Part shown: positions 5,985-11,692 of the stretch, in pieces
How the letters are laid out: each line of letters starts with the position of its first letter
Numbering within the stretch: position 1 is the stretch's first letter
DNA from: JAXHUK01 sp034189725
GTDB taxonomy: Bacteria > Chloroflexota > Dehalococcoidia > SZUA-161
Assembly (NCBI GenBank): GCA_034189725.1
Contig: JAXHUK010000164.1
Coordinates: 1 to 11,692, forward strand
DNA: 11,692 nt
Reading direction: 5' to 3'
Position numbers and translations under genes: made by a program
Notes under the pieces: generated by a model
The model's input: the letters and a program-made list of their open reading frames with translations, nothing else
The model's database searches: none
Told to the model about the DNA's origin: nothing

Positions 5985-5997
5985 TTGGAGGAGTGCG

Positions 5998-6912
5998 ATG
6001 GCTGAGGAAATTGTGAGCTTTCTCTCTTCCCTCTCGGTAGAAAAGGGTTTTTCAAATAATACGCTTGATGCCTATCGTAACGATCTCAATCAGTTTGCCA
6101 AGTTTGTGCGGGAGCAAGCAGCTGCAGAGGACGGGTCTCAGCCTGGATGGGAAACAGTAGAGCGTTCTTTGCTTTTGAATTATCTGGTTCATCTCAAGGA
6201 GAGGAGCTATGCTCCGGCAACGATGGCACGTAAAGTGGCGGCAATGAAGTCTTTTTTCAACTTTCTTGTTGCTGAGGGCATACTGGAGAAGACGCCGGCG
6301 GAAGGATTGCCTGGTCCCAAGGTAGGGAAGTCGTTACCCAAAGCGATTTCGGTTAGCGAGGTTGAGAGATTACTGGAGTTGCCGGACAAACTCGATACGC
6401 CGGAAGCTAAGCGGGATAAGGCGATGTTGGAGCTCCTGTATGCTACCGGGATGAGGGTCACTGAACTGGTGTCACTCAACGTGCGTGATGTCAACCTGCG
6501 TGCTGGTTTCGTACGTTGTTTTGGTAAAGGCTCAAAAGAACGTGTGATCCCTATTCACAGTAAGGCAGTTAAAGCGCTCAGGACATATCTTGACGATGGG
6601 CGCGTTCGTCTCCTTTCATCCGGTAGTGAGCAAGCCCTGTTTCTCAATCGCAGAGGGCAGCGGCTAACCAGGCAGGGTTTCTGGTTGATACTGAAGGGCT
6701 ATGCCAAGAAATCGGGGATCGAAACTGAGATGACTCCCCATGTTTTGCGTCACAGCATAGCGACGCATTTGCTCAACAGCGGCAAGATGAATCTCAGAGA
6801 GCTTCAGGAATTATTGGGACATGCTAATATCTCTACTACTCAGATTTATACCCATCTCTCCGTCGAGCGCATGCGCCGAGCGTATGATAGCGCTCATCCC
6901 AGGGCAGAGTGA
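5998..6912 (+). CDS. xerD: XerC/XerD-type tyrosine recombinase
   Basis: A 304-aa site-specific recombinase of normal Xer length. An N-terminal SAM-like core-binding domain (about 1-100) precedes the catalytic domain. The whole active site is present: Arg153 in ATGMRVTELVSL, Lys177 in FGKGSKERVIP, His248 and Arg251 in TPHVLRHS, His275 in LLGHANIST, and nucleophile Tyr284 in TQIYTHL. Xer proteins resolve chromosome dimers at dif sites near the terminus. Length and housekeeping neighbours favour a Xer role over an integron or phage integrase, but XerC and XerD cannot be told apart here, so the symbol is provisional. The ATG follows GGAGGAG. No dif-like or attachment site was recognised nearby. 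The gene ends 123 nt before the SLOG gene with no clear terminator, so read-through is possible. Confidence 0.92.
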   Translation: MAEEIVSFLSSLSVEKGFSNNTLDAYRNDLNQFAKFVREQAAAEDGSQPGWETVERSLLLNYLVHLKERSYAPATMARKVAAMKSFFNFLVAEGILEKTPAEGLPGPKVGKSLPKAISVSEVERLLELPDKLDTPEAKRDKAMLELLYATGMRVTELVSLNVRDVNLRAGFVRCFGKGSKERVIPIHSKAVKALRTYLDDGRVRLLSSGSEQALFLNRRGQRLTRQGFWLILKGYAKKSGIETEMTPHVLRHSIATHLLNSGKMNLRELQELLGHANISTTQIYTHLSVERMRRAYDSAHPRAE

Positions 6913-7035
6913 ATACTCCACCTGATACAAAGCTATCCTCACAACGGAAAGTTGTTCCTGCAGTGGAATTGCAACTGGTATAACATCACATTTGAGATTG
7001 TATGTATGGGCTTGTGTCTTTCATCTGGAGGTACC

Positions 7036-7518
7036 ATGATTGTTTCCGTAATTGGCGGTAGTCGATGTAATCGACGGGATGCCAAGCTTGCTGAAGAAGT
7101 AGGAGTGGAGTTAGGGAGTCGTGGCGTGATAGTAGTCTGCGGTGGATTGGCTGGCGTAATGGCTGCTGTCTGCAAGGGAGCGCGCTCGGTAGGAGGAACA
7201 ACTGTAGGTATCATTCCCGGAAGCAAACGTGAGGATGCCAATCCTTATGTAGATATACCGATTGTTACTACTATCGGAGAGGCGAGAAATGTAATTGTGG
7301 TGTGTTCAGGCCAGGCAGTAATTGCAATCGGTGGAGAGTATGGCACTCTCTCGGAGATTGCTTATGCCCGGCGTAACAAAATTCCCGTTGTTGCGTTGAA
7401 TACCTGGACGCTCTCAAAGGATGGGAAACAGGATAACTCGATAATTATCGCGCGAGATGCTAAAGATGCTGTAGACAAGGCTTTAGCTGCTATTGAGGAT
7501 AAGAGGGAGATAAAATGA
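7036..7518 (+). CDS. SLOG-fold protein, TIGR00725 family (LOG/Moco-carrier-like)
   Basis: A 160-aa Rossmann-like protein. Nucleotide-binding loops are visible: SVIGGSR (4-10), VVCGGLAGVMAAVCKGA (33-49) and AIGGEYGTLSEIAYA (97-111), the last being this family's version of the LOG PGGxGTxxE motif. The family is related to cytokinin-activating LOG enzymes and molybdenum-cofactor carrier proteins, but the bacterial members have no proven reaction. I chose ATG 7036 because GGAGGT lies just upstream and the family starts at this strand; an upstream TTG at 6952 would add an unlikely tail. Its stop overlaps the enolase start by 4 nt (ATGA), so the two are translationally coupled. Confidence 0.88.
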   Translation: MIVSVIGGSRCNRRDAKLAEEVGVELGSRGVIVVCGGLAGVMAAVCKGARSVGGTTVGIIPGSKREDANPYVDIPIVTTIGEARNVIVVCSGQAVIAIGGEYGTLSEIAYARRNKIPVVALNTWTLSKDGKQDNSIIIARDAKDAVDKALAAIEDKREIK

Positions 7519-8801
7519 ACACTATCAAGCAAATCCATGGGCGGCAGATACTTGACTCCAGAGGTAATCCCACAGTAGAGGTGGATGTCAAGCTGGCGGA
7601 TGGGACTGTGGGCCAGGCTGCTGTGCCCTCTGGGGCAAGTACAGGTAGCCATGAGGCAGTGGAGTTGCGTGACGGTGATTCTACCCGGTTCCAGGGAAAA
7701 GGCGTTCTGAAGGCGCTTTTTAATATCCGCGAAACAATTGCACCCGCACTATTTGGAATGTCTGCACTTGACCAGATGGCAATCGATCAGCGAATGATAG
7801 AGCTCGATGGTACGCCAAATAAGGGGAAATTAGGAGCCAATGCGATACTGGGGGTATCGCTGGCGGTGGCTCATGCTGCTGCTAATTCCCGGGGGATGCC
7901 GCTTTATCGCTATCTGGGTGGGGAAGGCGCTTGTATTTTGCCAGTGCCCATGATGAATATTCTCAATGGTGGCAGGCATGCTGAAGACTCGGTTGACCTG
8001 CAGGAGTTTATGGTGATGCCTGTGGGTGCGAGCAGCTTCAGTCACGCGTTACAAATAGGCGCTGAGGTTTACCAGTCGCTGAAGAATGTACTCAAAGGCA
8101 GGGGGGCGAGTACCTCTGTGGGGGATGAGGGGGGCTTTGCCCCCAAGCTTGCTACGAATCGGGAGGCGGTGGAGGTGATCCTGGACGCTATAGAGGCGGC
8201 AGGTTATCGGCCCGGTGAGCAGTGCTTTATCGCCCTTGATCCTGCTTCAAGTGAGTTTTACGAAAACGGTAAATATGTTCTGGCAAAGGAAGGTTCATCC
8301 TTTAGCAGCGCTGAGATGGTTGATTATTATGCTGGGCTGGTTTCCGAGTTTCCTATTGTAAGCATCGAGGATGGTATGGCGGAGGATGACTGGGAGGGCT
8401 GGAAGTTGCTCAGTGAGAAGATAGGCGGTAAGGTTCAGCTTGTCGGTGATGACCTCTACACTACGAACAAAGAGCGGCTCAATCGCGGCATCGCCGGGAG
8501 GTCGTCGAACTCGATCTTGATTAAACTCAATCAGATCGGAACACTCTTTGAGACACTGGAGGTCATCGAGATAGCGAAAAAAGCGGGGTGGACATCGGTG
8601 ATCAGCCATCGCTCTGGCGAGACCGAGGATGTTACCATCGCCGACCTCGCAGTGGCCACGAACGCAGGGCAGATCAAATCAGGAGCGCCGTGCCGTTCTG
8701 AGAGGGTTGCCAAGTATAATCGCCTGTTGCGCATCGAAGAGGAGTTAGGCGGTAAAGCGCGTTATGCCGGGCGAGAGGCATTTCGTCATCTGGGGAAGTA
8801 G
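7515..8801 (+). CDS. eno: Enolase (phosphopyruvate hydratase)
   Basis: A 428-aa full-length enolase, converting 2-phosphoglycerate to phosphoenolpyruvate in glycolysis and gluconeogenesis; a cytosolic Mg2+ enzyme. Signatures: DSRGNPTVEVDV (14-25), the mobile loop PSGASTGSHEAVELRD (38-53), LGANAILGVSLA (106-117), NGGRHAEDSVDLQEFMVMP (151-169), Glu205 in VGDEGGFAP, metal ligands Asp242, Glu285 (SIEDG) and Asp312 (GDD), catalytic Lys337 in LIKLNQIGT, SHRSGETEDVTIADLAV (364-380) and Lys388 in GQIKSGAP. All catalytic residues are intact. It starts inside the end of the SLOG gene (ATGA overlap) and ends 1 nt before the dehydratase-like gene, so the three form a tight operon. Confidence 0.98.
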   Translation: MNTIKQIHGRQILDSRGNPTVEVDVKLADGTVGQAAVPSGASTGSHEAVELRDGDSTRFQGKGVLKALFNIRETIAPALFGMSALDQMAIDQRMIELDGTPNKGKLGANAILGVSLAVAHAAANSRGMPLYRYLGGEGACILPVPMMNILNGGRHAEDSVDLQEFMVMPVGASSFSHALQIGAEVYQSLKNVLKGRGASTSVGDEGGFAPKLATNREAVEVILDAIEAAGYRPGEQCFIALDPASSEFYENGKYVLAKEGSSFSSAEMVDYYAGLVSEFPIVSIEDGMAEDDWEGWKLLSEKIGGKVQLVGDDLYTTNKERLNRGIAGRSSNSILIKLNQIGTLFETLEVIEIAKKAGWTSVISHRSGETEDVTIADLAVATNAGQIKSGAPCRSERVAKYNRLLRIEEELGGKARYAGREAFRHLGK

Positions 8802-8802
8802 C

Positions 8803-9828
8803 ATGTCTGAGACTATCGGCATAACTACCACCGTTCCCATAGAGGTCCTGATGGCGGCTGGTTATATGCCTGTTGACCTCAATAATGTGTTCATCGGCAG
8901 CCCTGAGCGAGAGCGCCTGGTGACTCTGGCGGAGAGGGCTGGTTTTCCCCAGAGCTGCTGTACCTGGATCAAGGGCATCTACGGCGTGTGTATGGATTGT
9001 GGCATTCAAACCGTCCTTTGCGTCACTAACGGTGATTGCTCCAACACAGTAATGCTCATGGAGGTGCTCAAGCTCAAGGGGCTTGAGGTTTTACCCTTCG
9101 CCTATCCCGACCAGCCCGATATTGTCCTTATGCAGGAGGCACTGGAGGGATTGGCGCAGCGAATGGGCACCACCCTGCCTGCGGCGGAGGAGGTCAGGGA
9201 CGAGCTTGCGGAGGCAAGACAACTCGCCCTGGAGCTTGATGAACTCACCTGGAGTGATGGGGTGATGAGCGGCCTGGAGAATCACCTGTCGCTGGTCACT
9301 GCCTCCGATTTCGGTGGGGATCATCGGGAATACCAACGTCATCTGGGCGAATTACTGGCTCAGGCGCGAAACAGGGAGCCTTATCCCAATGACACTCTTC
9401 GTCTGGCATACATCGGTGTGCCGCCGGTGTTTCCTGAGGAATTCTACACTTATATTGAGCGCAACGGGGCCAGGGTGGTGTTTAATGAAGTGCAGCGCCA
9501 GTTCGCCATGCCAGATCCAGGTGACTCACTCGCTGAACAGTATTGCAACTATACATATCCCTACTCCATAGTTGGCCGCGTTCACGATATCCTTTCTCAA
9601 TTGCGTCAGCGGCGAGTAGATGGCGTTATTCATTATGTTCAAGCGTTCTGTCATCGGGGAATAGGTGACATAATCTTTCGTGATGCTATCGATGTACCCA
9701 TGCTGACGTTGGAGGGTAACGCCGATTTCGTACTCAATCAGCACGTGAGAACGCGGATTGAGGCTTTCATAGATATGCTGAAAAGGAGGGCAGTGGTAAA
9801 GAATAAGGTATCGTCAGGCGGGTTCTAA
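8803..9828 (+). CDS. 2-hydroxyacyl-CoA dehydratase D-component-like (HgdB/BcrB-family) iron-sulfur protein
   Basis: A 341-aa protein of the 2-hydroxyglutaryl-CoA dehydratase/benzoyl-CoA reductase superfamily, whose members carry 4Fe-4S or double-cubane clusters fed with low-potential electrons by an ATP-dependent activator. The three usual ligand positions appear filled: Cys53 in SCCTWIKG, Cys79 in NGDCSNT, Cys283 in VQAFCHRG. Unusually there are four more Cys nearby (52, 63, 66, 73), including a C-x2-C (GVCMDCG), plus Cys248. It is short for the family and has no second subunit or activator in the window, suggesting a single-subunit (homodimer) type rather than a true dehydratase. ATG 8803 lies 1 nt after the enolase stop; an earlier in-frame ATG at 8764 would overlap enolase and is less family-like. 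The substrate is unknown. Confidence 0.82.
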   Translation: MSETIGITTTVPIEVLMAAGYMPVDLNNVFIGSPERERLVTLAERAGFPQSCCTWIKGIYGVCMDCGIQTVLCVTNGDCSNTVMLMEVLKLKGLEVLPFAYPDQPDIVLMQEALEGLAQRMGTTLPAAEEVRDELAEARQLALELDELTWSDGVMSGLENHLSLVTASDFGGDHREYQRHLGELLAQARNREPYPNDTLRLAYIGVPPVFPEEFYTYIERNGARVVFNEVQRQFAMPDPGDSLAEQYCNYTYPYSIVGRVHDILSQLRQRRVDGVIHYVQAFCHRGIGDIIFRDAIDVPMLTLEGNADFVLNQHVRTRIEAFIDMLKRRAVVKNKVSSGGF

Positions 9829-9884
9829 GTATCCCGCAATGCTCATTAGACGCATATGCCAGATACCCGGCGGCCGCAGCGTTC

Positions 9885-9913
9885 TTGACAGAGGCGTTTG
9901 AATCTGGGATATT
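9885..9913 (+). promoter_or_regulatory. Promoter of the GAPDH gene
   Basis: Perfect TTGACA (9885-9890), a 17-nt spacer, GATATT (9908-9913, 4 of 6). The start near 9920 leaves a leader of about 53 nt ending in TTAGGAGGTTT before the ATG. A weaker second pair is TTGAGG (9922-9927) with TAAATT (9945-9950). GAPDH is therefore probably transcribed apart from the eno unit. Confidence 0.6.
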
Positions 9914-9972
9914 TGGTAGTATTGAGGCTGCACATTCATTAATCTAAATTTGAAGTATTAGGAGGTTTCAAG

Positions 9973-10986
9973 ATGGCAACCAGGGTAGGAATCAATGGAT
10001 TCGGTCGGATTGGCAGGCAGGTACTCAAGGGGATGCTGGAAAATCATCCGGGTGAGCTTGAGGTAGTGGCGGTAAATGATTTGACCAATACGGAGACCAA
10101 TGCTCATCTGTTCAAATATGACAGCAATTATGGTCGCTATCCAGGTAAGGTGGAGACTACCGAGGACTCGATCATCATCGATGGGAAAACAGTAAAGGTC
10201 ATAGCAGAGCGAGACCCGGCGAAGATTCCCTGGAAGGATTTCGGCATTGAGATAGTAGTTGAGTCAACGGGTCTGTTCACTGCAAAATCCAAAGCTGCTG
10301 GCCACCTTCAGGGTGGTGCGAAGAAGGTGATCATCACCGCGCCAGCGAAGGAGGAGGACATCACCGTTGTCCTTGGTGTCAACGAGGGAAGCTATGATCC
10401 GGCAAATCACCATGTTATTTCCAATGCCTCCTGTACTACCAACTGCGTTGCTCCTGTTGTCAAGGTTCTTCATGACGTTTTTGGGGTAAGTAAGGGATTG
10501 ATGTCCACTATTCACGCTTATACCAACGATCAGGTGATTCTGGACACGGTGCACAGCGACCTGCGCCGTGCTCGAGCGGCAGGATTGAGCATTATCCCCA
10601 CCACCACCGGTGCTGCCAAAGCGGTTACCCAGGTCATTCCCGATCTGGCAGGTCGGATACATGGGCTGGCGTTCAGAGTTCCCACCTCTACGGTATCAGT
10701 GGTTGATTTCGTGGCTGATTTGAATAAAGAGGTAACGATTGACGAGGTCAATAAAGCGTTGCATACTGCCGCTAACGGTGCATTGAAAGGGATACTCGAG
10801 GTCTGCGATGAGCCTCTGGTCAGCATCGACTTCAAGGCCAATCCCGCAAGCTCTATCGTGGATACCATGAGCACTATGGTTATCGGTGGTAATATGGTCA
10901 AGGTGCTGAGCTGGTATGATAATGAGTGGGCTTACAGTTGCCGCGTCGGGGACCTGGCGGTTTATATTGCCAAAAAGGGTCTTTGA
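9973..10986 (+). CDS. gap: Type I glyceraldehyde-3-phosphate dehydrogenase
   Basis: A 337-aa full-length phosphorylating GAPDH, interconverting glyceraldehyde-3-phosphate and 1,3-bisphosphoglycerate; a cytosolic homotetramer in the family. The Rossmann domain has VGINGFGRIGRQVLK (5-19), and Asp36 (VNDLTN) indicates NAD+ preference. The catalytic domain has Cys154 in SNASCTTNCVAPV, His181 in STIHAYTNDQ, the RRARAAGLSIIPTTTGAAKAV stretch and the closing SWYDNEWAYSCRV. No key residue is missing. The ATG has an excellent AGGAGG ribosome binding site and its own promoter. Lying close to eno it forms a loose glycolytic neighbourhood, followed by the 26-bp palindrome. Confidence 0.98.
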   Translation: MATRVGINGFGRIGRQVLKGMLENHPGELEVVAVNDLTNTETNAHLFKYDSNYGRYPGKVETTEDSIIIDGKTVKVIAERDPAKIPWKDFGIEIVVESTGLFTAKSKAAGHLQGGAKKVIITAPAKEEDITVVLGVNEGSYDPANHHVISNASCTTNCVAPVVKVLHDVFGVSKGLMSTIHAYTNDQVILDTVHSDLRRARAAGLSIIPTTTGAAKAVTQVIPDLAGRIHGLAFRVPTSTVSVVDFVADLNKEVTIDEVNKALHTAANGALKGILEVCDEPLVSIDFKANPASSIVDTMSTMVIGGNMVKVLSWYDNEWAYSCRVGDLAVYIAKKGL

Positions 10987-11014
10987 AGTTATTATTTGAC
11001 AGGTAAATTAGTGT

Positions 11015-11040
11015 TGGGGGCGTTCAATTGAACGCCCCCA
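11015..11040. terminator. Perfect 26-bp palindrome after gap, probable terminator
   Basis: TGGGGGCGTTCAA (11015-11027) is followed directly by its exact reverse complement (11028-11040). As RNA it forms an 11-bp G/C-rich stem with an AAUU loop 28 nt after the GAPDH stop, which suits termination, but there is no U-run on either side. It also lies only 19 nt before the start of the next gene, so a role as a DNA operator or leader hairpin is possible. Confidence 0.6.
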
Positions 11041-11059
11041 TAGCTTGGTTGCTGTATCA

Positions 11060-11692
11060 ATGATATCTATAGAACCGGGATATATCTCTCTATGTCGCTC
11101 CGGTGAATTGAAGCGCCGTGCCGAGGCGCTCGAAGCACGATTAGCCTCATGTGACATCTGTCCCAGGGAGTGCGGAGTCAACCGCCTGGAGGGTGAGCAT
11201 GGTTTCTGCCATTCGGCGTATCTCCCTATAGTATGTACAATCTGCGCTCATCAGGGAGAGGAACCTGCGATTTCGGGCAACCGGGGATCAGGGACGGTGT
11301 TCTTTGGCAATTGTAACATGAGGTGCGTATATTGCCAGAACTACCAGATAAGCCAGGACTGGGAAAAGCAGAAATCCCGGGAGATGGATTTTCGCAAGCT
11401 GGCTGAAGGTATGGTATATCTTCAGGATGAGCTGGGATGTCACAATATCAACTTTGTCTCACCCTCGCACTTTGTGCCCCAGTTGGTGCGAGCAGTTCTG
11501 GAGGCAGTGTCTATGGGGCTGAGGGTGCCACTGGTCTACAACAGTAACGGATACGATTCCCTCGCTACACTGAGAGAGCTTGAGGGGATTATAGATGTGT
11601 ACCTGCCCGATTTACGGTATGCATCCGATATATGGGCACAGAGATTGTCACAGGCCCCTGAATATGTGGTATGTGCTCGTAGTGCCATTAAA
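11060..11692 (+). CDS. PflA-like radical SAM protein (COG1313/PflX type), cut by right edge
   Basis: The first 211 codons of a radical SAM protein; the frame is open to the last base. From ATG 11060 it reads MISIEPGYISLCRSGELKRR, matching the family's habit of starting shortly before Y-x-x-L-x-x-SGEL. Cys31, Cys34, Cys38 and Cys50 (CDICPRECGVNR...GFC) form an N-terminal metal-type cluster, Cys59/Cys62 add a CxxC, and the radical SAM CxxxCxxC is Cys85/Cys89/Cys92 in FGNCNMRCVYCQNYQIS. The next part (FVSPSHFVPQLV, VYNSNGYDS, DVYLPDLRYA) fits COG1313 proteins, which resemble pyruvate formate-lyase activases but have no proven substrate. No ribosome binding site precedes the ATG. No pyruvate formate-lyase is visible here. 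Confidence 0.9.
   Translation, partial: MISIEPGYISLCRSGELKRRAEALEARLASCDICPRECGVNRLEGEHGFCHSAYLPIVCTICAHQGEEPAISGNRGSGTVFFGNCNMRCVYCQNYQISQDWEKQKSREMDFRKLAEGMVYLQDELGCHNINFVSPSHFVPQLVRAVLEAVSMGLRVPLVYNSNGYDSLATLRELEGIIDVYLPDLRYASDIWAQRLSQAPEYVVCARSAIK

Larger units (their letters stand above)
5477..5997. other. 521-bp intergenic region between divergent yfcE-like and xerD-like genes
   Basis: No convincing gene lies here; an open frame across 5419-5808 has no family features and runs through promoter and repeat sequence. The region holds the minus-strand promoter (5524-5552), an eroded palindromic repeat (5679-5757), a G-rich stretch near 5771-5803 with short complementary arms, and the plus-strand promoter and hairpin before xerD. 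Confidence 0.7.

Noticed and set aside
5998..6912. Phage or genomic-island integrase with an attachment site
   Set aside because: Length, domain layout and housekeeping neighbours fit a Xer recombinase; no tRNA, direct-repeat att pair or phage genes are visible.
6950..6975. Imperfect hairpin with GTTG/CAAC and TTCC/GGAA arms between xerD and the SLOG gene
   Set aside because: Short arms with an asymmetric 3-nt bulge; not distinguishable from chance and with no terminator tract.
6979..6984. TATAAC as a -10 for a promoter of the SLOG-eno operon
   Set aside because: No acceptable -35 at 16-18 nt upstream, so a dedicated promoter cannot be supported; read-through from xerD remains possible.
6952..7035. 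Upstream TTG start that would add 28 residues to the SLOG protein
   Set aside because: The added residues look non-conserved and there is a GGAGGT site positioned for ATG 7036, where the family normally begins.
8764..8802. Earlier in-frame ATG for the dehydratase-like protein
   Set aside because: It lies inside the enolase C-terminus and adds 13 residues unlike the family; ATG 8803 gives the expected MSETIG-ITTTVP start.

Overview
The window looks like chromosome from an uncultured anaerobic bacterium, most plausibly Chloroflexota of the Dehalococcoidia type. This placement rests on recognition rather than on any search. The supporting signs are tandem class III CoA-transferases, a NarL-type regulator whose linker carries a 'YPIND..NSRPRVA..VL' stretch that I associate with Dehalococcoidia regulators, a DUF5679 zinc ribbon, a lone 2-hydroxyacyl-CoA dehydratase-type iron-sulfur protein, and mid-range GC. 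Coding density is high, almost all starts have strong GGAGG-type ribosome binding sites, and several good sigma-70-like promoters can be read. I see no rRNA, tRNA, CRISPR array, insertion sequence or prophage.

Layout. Positions 1-1657 (minus strand) hold two abutting CaiB/BaiF CoA-transferase genes under a strong promoter; the second runs off the left edge. In the first, the residue aligning with the catalytic Asp is His. Positions 1739-3259 (minus) encode a two-nuclease protein: a Cas4/RecB-like PDDEXK domain with four cluster-type cysteines, fused to a DUF2779 RNase H-like exonuclease domain. It diverges from an orphan LuxR-type response regulator (3544-4263, plus). Positions 4431-5552 (minus) hold a 46-aa DUF5679 zinc ribbon with its own promoter, and a second unit of a YfcE-like phosphodiesterase followed by an FmdB-type zinc ribbon. 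The 521-bp gap at 5477-5997 contains two promoters, an eroded palindromic intergenic repeat and a leader hairpin.

From 5998 to the right edge every gene is on the plus strand: a XerC/D tyrosine recombinase, a SLOG-fold (TIGR00725-like) protein, enolase overlapping it by 4 nt, a 2-hydroxyacyl-CoA dehydratase-like protein 1 nt after enolase, then separately promoted GAPDH, a perfect 26-bp palindrome, and a PflA-like (COG1313) radical SAM protein cut off by the right edge.

How the genes fit together. Enolase and GAPDH supply two steps of lower glycolysis/gluconeogenesis. The gene fused into the enolase transcript suggests low-potential iron-sulfur chemistry, but no ATP-dependent activator lies in the window. 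The CoA-transferases suggest activation of organic acids as CoA thioesters. I do not see a complete novel defence or metabolic system. The points most worth a second look are the His-for-Asp CoA-transferase, the fused dual-nuclease protein outside any CRISPR locus, the enolase/dehydratase-like coupling with its extra cysteine cluster, and the regulatory dyads ahead of the yfcE-like gene and xerD.
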